Assembly (NCBI RefSeq): GCF_030867145.1
Contig: NC_134429.1
Span: forward strand, 18,213,115-18,277,114
Reading direction: 5' to 3'
Origin: Opisthocomus hoazin
Taxonomy: Eukaryota; Chordata; Aves; Opisthocomiformes; Opisthocomidae
DNA: 64,000 nt
Position numbers and translations under genes: made by a program. The notes beneath the pieces were generated by a model that saw only the letters and a list, made by a program, of their open reading frames with translations, searched no databases and was not told the origin of the DNA. This document shows, in pieces, positions 38,812 to 47,791 of this stretch. Position 1 is the first letter of the stretch, and the number at the start of each line of letters is the position of its first letter.

Positions 38812-39024
38812 AGGAGAAGGTGGCACTTTGGTAGCGTTTTTGTCCTCTTATACAAGGGGACAGGCTCTAAACTCAGTTATATCGACCGCAGAATCTGACC
38901 CGCTCTCTCCAAACTTCACTAGGAGAAGGTGGCACTTTAGTAGCGTTTTTGTCCTCTTATCCAAGGGGACAGGCTCTAAACTCAGTTGTATCGACCACAG
39001 AATCTGACCCGCTCTCTCCAAACT
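38812..39024. repeat. 109-bp tandem duplication, two copies
   Basis: 38812-38920 is repeated at 38921-39024 with four substitutions that I can count over about 104 aligned bases. The unit begins AGGAGAAGGTGGCACTTT and ends near CTCTCCAAACT. It encodes nothing recognisable. The high identity suggests a fairly recent local duplication. Confidence 0.95.
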
Positions 39025-39029
39025 GACGC

Positions 39030-39870
39030 TTCTTTGACTTCCCAGAGAAAATCTGTGCTCTAGCAACGGCCCCTGTGTGAGCAGGGCACTGCGTGCTTGT
39101 TTTGTGTCCTCCAGCTCTGGGGGAAGAACAAGATCTCTAGACACGTAAACAGAGAAAACCATAAACCCAGTTCTGCCTGCTTTCAGCAAGAGAGCTAAAT
39201 ACAGCTTCTAAATGCCGCTAATTGATTTGAGATGTCTGGAGAAAGCTTTTGCCTTCGCGCCGTCCCACCCACGCTGCCCCATGGTCCCTCACCTGGCCCT
39301 GTCGCTCCATCAGGGATGGGGAAGCGGTGGCAGAGCCTCTGCGCTCGGCATTTGTCAGCTGTTTTAGCACCCGAACGCTGTCGAAAAACCAGGGGCTGCT
39401 CGGAGACCCTGACTTCGGCTTTGGTTAAACCTGCATGGATTCTCCTGCCTGCTTTCCATCTGCTGCGGTCTATTTTTATGTTTCGGCCTTGGGATCTTTC
39501 TCTTCTCTGAAAACAACCCTGTTTACAAATATTTGCTTCGGAAAAGTTTAGCTGTTCGAACGGGCAGAGGGAAAAACCGCTCGTCTCTGCGTGGACGGCA
39601 TCTCCATCCGGATGCGTGTGAGCTTGCGCGCGGGCAGAACGGCCCGGTCTGTGACAGGAAGGGTGGCTCAGCCCTGAGCTATCGCCAACAAAGCAGAAAA
39701 GAAAGAGTGCAAAGACAGAGGAGAGTTGTTTGCTGTCTGATGCAGGCAGGAATAAACCCCGGATGCGTGGTTGATTGTTTTTCCTATGCAAGAAGTACAA
39801 ACAACGGGGTAGCGATTGGTAGAAAATGACTGTAGAATATATTCCTACGCACTCCAGAGACTTTTCTGTG
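39030..39870. other. Intergenic DNA, nothing recognised
   Basis: The 249-codon minus-strand open frame ending here runs into the adjacent CR1 and is not a gene. Nothing else stands out. Confidence 0.4.
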
Positions 39871-39872
39871 CC

Positions 39873-40197
39873 ATAAATATCTGCAGGGTGGGTGTCAGGA
39901 GGACGGGGCCAGACTCTGTTCAGTGGTGCCCAGTGACAGGACAAGGGGCAACGGGCACAAACTGAAGCAGAGGAAGCTCCAGCTGAACACGAGGAAGAAC
40001 TTCTTCCCTCTGAGGGTGACGGAGCCCTGGCCCAGGCTGCCCAGAGAGGCTGTGGAGTCTCCTTCTCTGGAGGTATTCAAGCCCTGCCTGGACACGGTGC
40101 TGTGCAGCCTGCTCTGGGTGACCCTGCTTCGGCAGGGGGTTGGGCTGGGTGACCACAGAGGGCCCTGCCACCCCTACCAGTCTGTGATTCTGTGATA
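39873..40197 (+). mobile_element. CR1 LINE 3' end
   Basis: Truncated copy starting at ATAAATATCTGCAGGG, as in the 28.8-kb copy. It ends in TGATTCTGTGAT and has a one-base loss in the otherwise constant GGGTGACCCACAGAGG block. Confidence 0.95.
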
Positions 40198-40199
40198 TC

Positions 40200-40555
40200 C
40201 GAAGCAAGACAGGTTACTTAAAAGTAAAATTCTCCAACCAAAGCGCTTGCGGAGGAGCCAGGAGTTTTGCCATTTCCCCCCCAGTTCGTGGCCAGCCCGG
40301 TAGGGTGGTCCCCCCTCACGAAGAGGTTCCTCCAGCCGACGGAGGAGCCCACTGGGGTTGGGCTTGCTAAAAGCTAGAGCTGAAAACAGACTATCAAGGC
40401 TTTAAAAACTTACACTAAGGGCTGGTACCTTATCAAGGCCCAACGGTTTTTATGTTGCTGTTCAGTTTAAGGTGCCTTGAAGAGGGTGATTTTTAAAGAG
40501 CAAAACTCAGCAGGTCTTGAGGATCAGACTTCGATCAAGCCCTGCTAGCTCTTGC
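40200..40555. other. Intergenic DNA, nothing recognised
   Basis: Mixed sequence following the CR1 tail with no recognisable content. Confidence 0.4.
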
Positions 40556-40559
40556 AGAG

Positions 40560-41080
40560 CCCGGTTGTGACTGATACAGATCCATGTCTCACAGGGGTCC
40601 GCGATATTGGCTTCGCTTTGCTTGTGGCTGGGGGTCTTGAACTTTGGAGTAGCAAACGGGGAAGGGTTGGTTTCGGGGGGAACACCCCCACCCCAGCCAG
40701 CGTTACCAAGATCCAGGGGGGTTCCCCCACCGCTCGTGCAGCTCCGCCGAAAGATGCGATGCAGGTTGATATCGCGCTTGTAACCCTGCCGCTGAAATTA
40801 CCGACATCTCGCTGTACGGCGAAACGGAGATACCGGCCCCGCATAGTCTGATAGAATAAAGAAACAGGAATAATTATATAGTTTCCAGCCCGTGCACTCA
40901 GTTGTAAGAAACGCCCTTCTGCTCACAGGGACCGAAGGAGGAACGGAGGAGGCCCTCAGAAGCGTACGTGCTAATTGGGTATGCTCCCTTCTGGCCGATC
41001 CGTTATACAATGGACGAGCTTCCAGGGCTCTTAATGCGTGTGGGATCCGGCTTGTCTCTTGCGTAAGAGCTGCTGCATAG
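40560..41080. other. CpG-retaining block of unknown origin
   Basis: CpG dinucleotides are frequent although overall GC is moderate (densest at 40735-40850). Short inverted words (GGGGGAAC near 40676, GTTCCCCC near 40720) flank a centre. Read on the minus strand, a TATATAA word lies near 40876 and a pyrimidine run ending in CAG follows. This could be a solo LTR of an endogenous retrovirus, or an unmethylated regulatory patch. No primer-binding site, TG...CA ends or target duplication could be fixed, so the call stays open. Confidence 0.25.
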
Positions 41081-41084
41081 CCAT

Positions 41085-41660
41085 AGAGCGGTGATTTATC
41101 TCTGGGTAATATGATGGGCTCTTGAATTGCAATGAAAACCCCTTTCTGTAACAATAGTTCAGGGTAACCTTATAATAACCTCCTCCACCTTCCCCAGAGA
41201 AACGCTTCAGTCAGATAAAGGAATTTGTTATCCGCACAGAAACATCTGCCCCCTGCCTCCGAAAGGACCGGCTCAGAGTGACAGTTACCCTTTCCTCACC
41301 ATTCTGCGTCGCTTTTTGAAACGGCAGCAAGATCACGCTTGGAGCGGAGCTGTTTTTTTAATGTTGGGTTTTTTTTTTCCTACTGGCTTTGGTCGCGGAA
41401 ACATCACCTGAGCTGGATTCGTAGAGTTGGGTTTTATTTCATAATGATGGATGTGCTGGTTAAACGTAATGGAAGAGGCAAGATAGCAGCGCAGAAATTT
41501 GGCGCCAACCGCCTTGCTTTGAAAGAGCCTGCATTCCAGCCTGCCTAAGAGGGGCTAAATGGAAAGATCTGATTAAGCGTCTCAGTGTGGTGACCCTGAC
41601 CTCAAAGAACACGCCGATTCTCTGGAGGAACTTCATTTCAATTAATCAACTTAACAGCCT
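41085..41660. other. Candidate conserved non-coding element
   Basis: Motif-rich, repeat-free: CTTGAATTGCAATGAAAACC (POU-like), TGTAACAATAGTTC (SOX-like), CAGATAAAGGAATTTG and TTCAATTAATCAAC near 41637. No credible open frame. Confidence 0.35.
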
Positions 41661-41664
41661 GAGT

Positions 41665-41898
41665 AAATCTGGCCGCATCCATTGAGCCACAGGGACCGCT
41701 GCCTCGCCTCGGAGGGTCTCCGGGATGCACGACCCAGAAGGACGAGGCGGTGTGTGCCGGGGTCGGGGTCACCCTCGTCTCCCTCCCCCTGACCGGCGGA
41801 AATATGGGGAGATGACCCCGGAGCCCCCTGCTCCTCCGTAACACCGCCAGGCCCCTCACACAGCCCCCCCCCAGCCGCCTTCCAGCAGGGCTGCTGCT
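41665..41898. other. Intergenic DNA, nothing recognised
   Basis: GC-richer flank of the pentamer array with no gene signature. Confidence 0.4.
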
Positions 41899-41975
41899 GG
41901 GATGGGATGGGATGGGATGGGATGGGATGGGATGGGATGGGATGGGATGGGATGGGATGGGATGGGATGGGATGG
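41899..41975. repeat. GATGG pentamer microsatellite
   Basis: Fifteen uninterrupted copies of GATGG run from 41901 to 41975. On the minus strand they translate as a PIPSH-type peptide inside two spurious open frames. The array is pure, so it is probably length-polymorphic. Confidence 0.97.
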
Positions 41976-43147
41976 GGGTGATGCCCTATGAGGAAAGGGA
42001 GGGATGGGCAGCTCCCACCTCCACACCCCACCAGCTTTGGTACCCCTGGGCTTGTCCTGCAGGGAGCGGAGCCCAGGCAGGAGGATAAGCCCGGAAAATT
42101 TCCTTTCTGGCAATCTCGTAGGCAGGAGAATGCAAAGGCACCAGGAGATGGGAAGGGAAAACAACTTCAGTCGGGGCCTCGGGTGCTCTTCCCAGGGTAG
42201 TTCTTTGCCGGCTGGTGAGCTGGGCCAGCCCAGAAGCCGAGAGGGGTTTTGCTTCTTGCCTGGGGCCTTGCGGCAGACCCTCTTTCCTTGCACCGAGCGG
42301 TACTTCTCAGGGGATGCCTGCTGGGGCTGCGGGGCTGTGGAGACATAGCTGAACCACCACCAAGCATTTTATTTGCGGCTGGAACTAAATTCCCAGCTCT
42401 GGTTAACCTTCCGCCAGCTCTGGAAGTGGCTGGTTAACAGCTGTCCCCGTACCTTCTCCCCTGGAACAAGGTCGAGCTGTCGCAGTTCAGCTCGGACGCA
42501 GGAGGCATCGCGGGCCAGCCGGGTTTCGCTGCTGCCTGCGTCCCACCTCGCCGTGCCCCACCACACCCAGATCACCCCAGTACGCCCATGGGCTCCTGGC
42601 TGCCTGCACCCAGCCTAACCATTATCGCTTGGCCGCTGCGTCCATCCCTTTGGACTTTTACCTCTCGGCAGCGGCATACTTTGCTCTTTTACTGCACCTT
42701 TAAAGGGATAAGGCCAAATTTAGCGCAATCTGGGAAAGCAGCCGTGTAGAGAGCCTTGAAGGAGCATGGCAGCAACCCCCCCCCAGCTGTAGAGGAGTAG
42801 CTTGGCTGAGCAAGAAGAGCGGTTGCAGAAGCGTGGGGTCTGGGTAGGGCAGACACAGAGATGTGAACTCGAGCCGTACATCTTCTGAAGCGGTCTGGAG
42901 TTGAGGGCAACAACGTCCCGCGGAAGGATTCTGAGCTGCTGGCGTGCAAGGTGGTTGGTGCCGTGCACCTCCCGCCCAGCGTCCGCACCACGGGAGCCAG
43001 GCACAGAGCAGTCTTGCTCGAGGCCAGAAAAAGAGCGGGCGGCAGGGCTGGATGTAAAAGCAGGGTGCTGACGGCTGGGGGTCTGCAGTGGCTCCAGGGA
43101 GGCCGAGATGGCGGTGGTACCCTCACGTGCTTGCATTTCAGGGTCTC
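41976..43147. other. Intergenic DNA, nothing recognised
   Basis: GC-moderate sequence. Overlapping open frames on both strands near 42690-43450 include CR1 sequence and are not genes. Confidence 0.4.
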
Positions 43148-43357
43148 TCTGAGGAAGAACTTCTTCCCTCTGAGGGTGACGGAGCCCTGGCCCAGGCTGC
43201 CCAGGGAGGCTGTGGAGTCTCCTTCTCTGGAGATATTCCAGCCCCGCCTGGACGCGGTGCTGTGCAGCCTGCTCTGGGTGACCCTGCTTGGGCAGGGGGT
43301 TGGGCTGGGTGACCCACAGAGGTCCCTGCCAACCCCCACCAGTCTCTGATTCTGTGT
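43148..43357 (+). mobile_element. CR1 LINE 3' end
   Basis: Short copy of the main CR1 subfamily in this window, starting at the GAGGAAGAACTTCTTCCC block and ending in CTGATTCTGTG. It is the nearest CR1 on the 3' side of HES4. Confidence 0.95.
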
Positions 43358-43359
43358 CT

Positions 43360-44390
43360 GACATCAGAGGCGGAGCGGTGACTGCCTGTCTCTCGCGCCG
43401 GGAGAGGAGCGTCCCAGAGGAACGCCGTGCCGCGCGTCGTGTTTGCACTGCTGCGATCCTTCAAAACCCACTCGGGAAAGAGGGTGGGTTTTTTTTTTCC
43501 TGCGCCCGAACTCAGCAGCGTAGCGCTTGGCAGTCTCGCTTTTGGCCCCGGGTACCTTGTCAATAAAAGAAATTTGCTGAATCTAGGGGCGATGCGGAGG
43601 GGACCGGGCAGCGAGGGACAAGTCCAGAGACGCGGTGCTGCCCCGGGGAGGTATACGGTTACACGCAGGCGACAGGCAGGCTTTCATCCGCTCTCCCAAG
43701 CCTTCTTCAGACAGAAGAGGAGGGGTAGTAACCGGCTGTGGGGGATGGAAGGGAATTGCTGTAACATGATTTTCTGTCTGTGATTGCATAACAAAACCTC
43801 CTGGGAACCTCCTGATTCAAATGGATACCTAGGGCTGGTGGTGTGGTGGAGGACTTTCAGCGCTGATCGATTGCCCACGCGTCGGTGCGGGGGAATTGCT
43901 GGGCTGGATCGGTACCAGGCTCCAAGCAGCCTGCGCTCCTGTATCTAACCTTGGCCGAAAGCTCACGAGGGTGCAAGACAGCCTTCAGCAGCAGATAATC
44001 TGCTTTATGAGCCCCCCCAACCGCTGCATGCACAATGCCGTGTTCTGGCAGAAGCTGCAACCCGATTGCTACTAGAACTAGACCTCGAGAGATGAAATTG
44101 CGTTTCCATTCTAAAAAAATCCCTAGGCCTGTTGAATTCATGGGGTGTTCTGCAAAGATCAAGTTATTCTCTGAATTGTGAAACGCTGCCGGTCCCACCA
44201 CGACCCAGCCCAACCGCCGGGAAAAACCCAGGGCCTCGGGGAAGGGGGGTCAGGAGGCCCAGCTTCGCCTGCGGGGATCTCATGGGACTGGAGGACGGGG
44301 GAAGCCCAGGCGGGACGGGTGATGCCTCCGGACGGGGCTTTGGCGTGCACGCATGTCACCTCTTGGCTTTGCTCTCGGAGACTGGGCGAT
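43360..44390. other. Intergenic DNA, nothing recognised
   Basis: No gene or repeat family could be supported between the CR1 tail and the HES4-proximal non-coding block. Confidence 0.4.
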
Positions 44391-44394
44391 AGCC

Positions 44395-45200
44395 CCACCT
44401 CGTAAATTTGGAGCAAAGCGCACACAAAGCTTTCCCTTCCATACTGTGCGTTGGCTCTTAATGGTCTTTCTCCACACCACGGCCTTATTAATTGGTGACA
44501 ATTGGAAGTGGTTAATTCTCTGTGTGCGAGGCTGCAATTGCTTCCACTTGGCCAGGATTCAAGTACTGGGGGTGAGTCAGAATGGGTGGCAAAACTGTCT
44601 TTTCCTCAGTTCCCTTGCTTACTGGAAAAAAAAGAGAAAAAAAGCCACAACCCCGAGTTATTCTCTTTTATGAGGTAGGCATTGTGAGGCCAGGCAATTG
44701 AATTTACAACAGCATTGAGTATCAGAGTCTATCTGGCCCTGTCAATGAGAGTGGCGAGAAAAAAAAAAGACACACATTAACCCTCAGCTCCGAGTTCCCA
44801 GGCGTTTCAATAGGGTTCCCAACTTCCCAAAGAGCCCGCTGCATACTCGATGAGACCCTTTATACCTTCTAATTACCCTCCTGACAATAGGGACCGACTC
44901 TCTTGCCTCTTTTGTAGGCCAGATAGTAACTTTTGCGCACGCCACCCCCACGCACGCAATGCCTTTGGCGAGGTGGTAAGGAGCAAAAATCTTCAGAGCC
45001 GCATTATTGCAGGCAGCGAGCGTTTCCTCAGGGTCCAGGAGCAGATTTTTAGGAATCCGTTTGTTCCACGTGCAGATGTGACACCAGCAAAGCTCTCGGG
45101 AGGCATTTGCCACTGCCAGACCCCCCCTCGACCCCATCCCCCCAATTATTTTTCACACGAATCCCTTCCAACAGCCTTGCTTAAGGCCATAAAGTTTGCT
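44395..45200. other. Strong candidate conserved element 3' of HES4
   Basis: About 800 bp directly downstream of the HES4 polyadenylation region, repeat-free and motif-dense: CTTATTAATTGGTGACAATTG near 44485, GTGGTTAATTCTC, GGTGAGTCAG (AP-1-like) near 44572, GCAATTGAATTTAC near 44693, CTTCTAATTACCC near 44867, GCCGCATTATTGCAGG. Two factors make regulatory function likely: closeness to a developmental regulator and absence of repeats. Conservation was not measured. Confidence 0.45.
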
Positions 45201-45294
45201 CCTGCTTTTTTGAGGGGGTTGCACACAGGATGCGCTTGTCCCTGCCCACTTTCACCCAGCAAAACGAAAGGAAGGGGTGGGGAAAAAAAAGGTT

Positions 45295-45706
45295 AAATCT
45301 ATTTCAAAGAGTTTATTTATTTAAACACCTGCAATTATTTTTTCTTTTTCGGAAGTCTGCAACACAGGCACGCACACACGCACAGACAAACAGGATACAA
45401 ACAACTTTGGCATTATACTTTGAATATTTGTTACAAAACTATTTCTCATTTATTTTTTGTTTTTTTTTTTTTTTTTTTTAAAAAAAAGTATCTCAAATAA
45501 AGGCATTTGAAAGAAGTAAAAATACAAGTCAAGATCCCAGCCTCTGAAAATAATAAATAGCAGGTTCATAGTGAGGTCCTTTTTTTCCTGTTTAAATCTG
45601 CTTAAAAAGCCCCAAACATAACAGGGCTCCATACAACGGAGCCAACAGAAGAGGGTTTGGTTTTTTTTTTTGGAAGGGGGAGGAGGGGGGGGATCATTTT
45701 GGGCAG
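45295..45706 (-). other. HES4: HES4 3' UTR
   Basis: Follows the TGA at 45707-45709. Candidate poly(A) signals on the minus strand are two overlapping AATAAA hexamers at 45321-45316 and 45317-45312, with a T-rich stretch downstream, which would place cleavage near 45295. Another AATAAA lies at 45454-45449. An AU-rich TATTTAT heptamer is at 45559-45553. The UTR also contains T8 followed by A20 (45487-45460), an internal A-tract that can misprime oligo-dT. The end point is an estimate. Confidence 0.6.
45312..45321 (-). terminator. HES4: Overlapping poly(A) signals of HES4
   Basis: AATAAATAAA on the minus strand gives two overlapping canonical hexamers, followed by a T-rich stretch at about 45290-45280. 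Use of this site rather than the hexamer at 45454-45449 is inferred. Confidence 0.55.
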
Positions 45707-46918
45707 TCACCAAGGCCTCCACACGGATTCACTGCGCTCTCCGATGGGACTTCCCGCCTGGGACGCCGGAACGACGCCACCCCCAAACGATGTCAACCCC
45801 TGCACCGGGGATGCTGACGAGGTGGCGGGCGCGTTCCCCGAGCCGCTGCCGGCGGACACCGGGACGTTGGCGTTGGTGTTGGCATAGAGGGGAATAACTG
45901 GTCCGGAACTGGGAGGAAAAGCCGGATTTGGGATGAGAAAAGCGAACTGGCCGTCGGTAGCGGGGACGAGCTGGAAGCCCCCGTAGACCTTGGGGGACAG
46001 AGCTTCGGCGGGGTTCAGCTTGCAGGGCACGGGGCCGGCTGCGGCGGGAGGCAGCTGGACGTGCAGAGGTTGCTGCGCCAGATGTGCGGGCTGCCCGGAG
46101 GGCGGCGGCGGAGGCGGCGGGGGGTAGTTCATGGCCACGATCTGTCCCAGGCACGCCGAGAGGTGACTGAGGAGCCGGGTCCTCACGTCGGTGTTGACCC
46201 CTTCGCAGGTGGACAGGAACCGCGTCACCTCGTTCATGCACTCGTTGAATCCAGCCCGGTACTTGCCGAGGACGGTGGGGTCGGCGCTGAGGGCGGCTTG
46301 GGGGGGCAAAAAGGGGGGCGGTTGGTGAGCGTCAGGCCCGGAGCCCGGTCCCCCCAGTTCCCCCCAGTCCGGACAGGGCGTGCTTACCGGTCATCTGCGC
46401 CCGCTGAAGGTTTCGGAGGTGTTTGACGGTCATCTCCAGGATGTCCGCCTTCTCCAGCTTGGAGTGCCGGGAGCTCTGCGGGAGGAGAGCGGGGCCGTTA
46501 GGGGCTGCGCCCCGCAAACGCCTCACCCTCCCGCAACCCCCCCACCCCGCAACCCCCCCCCCCAACTCACGTCCTTCTTCAGCGCGTCCAGGATCAGGGT
46601 CTTCAGCTGCCCCAGGCTCTCGTTGATCCGCGCCCGGCGCCGCTTCTCCATGATGGGCTTGGAGGACTGCGGGGAGAGCGGAGCCGGTCAGCTCCCCGCA
46701 ACCCGTCCCGGTTCCCCCCCCCCCCATCCCCATCCCCGCACACCGACCTCAGCTCGCCGCCATCCAGCGCCGCCGCCGCTGCGCCCCGACCGGCAGCCGC
46801 CATTTACCTTGCGGTGCTCGCTGGCGCTCCGCGGTTTGTCCGGCGTGTGGCTGGCGCTGGCCGGTGCCCCCGCGATGGGCGAGGCGGTCGGTTTCTCCGC
46901 GCCCGTGTCGGCGGGCAT
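45707..46918 (-). CDS. HES4: HES4 (c-hairy1-type) bHLH-Orange repressor, four exons
   Basis: Transcriptional repressor of the hairy/E(spl) family, nuclear, normally a Notch target. The CDS joins 46918-46808, 46666-46571, 46475-46388 and 46296-45707 (111+96+88+590 bp), giving 294 residues. Introns of 141, 95 and 91 bp start with GT and end with AG. The basic region (about 38-52, [15 protein letters not shown]) has the family's characteristic proline at 41. Helix-loop-helix runs to about 95. The Orange domain is at about 109-151, P8 at 157-164, and the C-terminal WRPW (Groucho/TLE recruitment) ends the protein. The start MPADTG and a terminus with nothing after WRPW resemble chicken c-hairy1; mammalian HES1 and HES4 carry two extra residues. 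Intron 3 uses a weak AAG acceptor. A HES1 paralogue is the main alternative. Confidence 0.95.
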
Positions 46919-47021
46919 GGTGCGGGGAAAGGGAAGGGGGGGGGGGGAAGAGGCGGGGGGGAAGCTGTGAGGGGGAGCGCGTGCGGCGGCGGGCGCGGGG
47001 CGCGTGCGGGACCGGCAGTGC
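46919..47021 (-). other. HES4: HES4 5' UTR (estimated)
   Basis: Placed from the TATA box about 30 bp upstream of the presumed start site near 47021. The leader is very C-rich on the transcribed strand (long C run at 46948-46937) and contains two CACGCG class C sites (47006-47001 and 46983-46978). The ATG context is CGCACCATGC, with C rather than A/G at -3. The start site is inferred. Confidence 0.5.
46978..47006 (-). promoter_or_regulatory. HES4: Two class C (CACGCG) sites in HES4 leader
   Basis: CACGCG at 47006-47001 and 46983-46978 on the minus strand, 23 bp apart. Hairy-family repressors bind this class C sequence, and HES genes are known to repress themselves. Autorepression through these sites is inference; in sequence this GC-rich, one or both could be chance. 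Confidence 0.4.
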
Positions 47022-47045
47022 CGGCGCGCGGCACCCCCCCGGCCC

Positions 47046-47051
47046 TTTATA
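47046..47051 (-). promoter_or_regulatory. HES4: TATA box of HES4
   Basis: TATAAAG on the minus strand, 19 bp downstream of the paired RBPJ site and about 130 bp upstream of the ATG. HES1-type promoters share this TATA plus paired-site arrangement. Confidence 0.85.
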
Positions 47052-47070
47052 CCCGGCGGCGGCTCCTCAT

Positions 47071-47104
47071 TCGTGTGAAACCGCCGCCGCGGCCGTTCCC
47101 ACAC
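47071..47104 (-). promoter_or_regulatory. HES4: Su(H)/RBPJ paired site (SPS)
   Basis: On the minus strand GTGTGGGAA (47104-47096) and TTCACACGA (47079-47071) face each other head to head with exactly 16 bp between them. This orientation and spacing is the paired site on which two RBPJ-Notch-Mastermind complexes dimerise in the HES1 promoter. Together with the TATA box it marks HES4 as a direct Notch target. The intervening bases are GC-rich, unlike those I recall for mammalian HES1. Confidence 0.85.
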
Positions 47105-47113
47105 TCCCCGCAG

Positions 47114-47166
47114 CCAATCAGAGAGCGGCGCGGACCCGCTCGCCTCGCAGCCCGCTCGCCTATTGG
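47114..47166. promoter_or_regulatory. HES4: CCAAT boxes upstream of the paired site
   Basis: CCAAT on the plus strand at 47114-47118 and ATTGG at 47162-47166 are oppositely oriented NF-Y-type sites just upstream of the paired RBPJ site. Further copies lie at 47452-47456 (CCAAT) and 47500-47504 (ATTGG). Confidence 0.6.
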
Positions 47167-47221
47167 TCGTTGTCTCGCCGGCTGTCCGTCACGGCGCGGC
47201 GGGCCGCCCCCAGCGCGCGGC

Positions 47222-47791
47222 CACGTGGGGTGAAAAGCGGAGGGGGGGTGGCGGAGCGGGAGGGGCTGCCCCGCGCACCGCCGCTCCCGCCCCGCCCCGG
47301 GGGTTGGGGGGGGGAAGCCCAGCGCCGCTCCCACCGGGCAGAGCGAGCGCGGCCCGGCGGCCCCGCCCGTGACACCCGCCCCGCCGGGGCCGTGCCGCGG
47401 GCGGGCGGAGGCGGTGGCGGCGGCTGGCGCGGCACGCGAGGCCGCGGCCGGCCAATGGGCGGGGAGGGGTGTTGGGGGGGGGGGGGGTGGGAGCCGCCCA
47501 TTGGCTGGCGGCCGCCCCCGCCGTCAATCAGGCGGGCGGCGGCGCTCGTGCCTCCGCCCCCGAGACGCGCGCCCCCCCCGCGCGGGAGCACGTGCCAGGG
47601 CGCCGCCGGCTGCCGGCGCCGATCGCGCCCGGCTCGGGGCGGCCATGGGAAAACCCCGCCCCCCGCGCCGCCGCGCGTCCTCCCCGGCGGGCGCGCGGGA
47701 ACATCCCCCCCCCCCTCGCCCCCCCCCTCCGCAGCGTGCGCAGCGGCGGCGGGGAGCGGGCGCCGGCGCGCGGCGCTCGCGGGCACGCGTG
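47222..47791. promoter_or_regulatory. HES4: E-box / class C site cluster upstream of HES4
   Basis: CACGTG at 47222-47227 and 47589-47594, CACGCG at 47433-47438 and the overlapping palindrome CACGCGTG at 47784-47791. They could serve bHLH activators or HES repressors. Such words are less surprising in CpG-rich DNA, so functional use is uncertain. Confidence 0.4.

Noticed and set aside
41651..42293. Minus-strand frames with PIPSH repeats
   Set aside because: Translation of the GATGG microsatellite, not protein.
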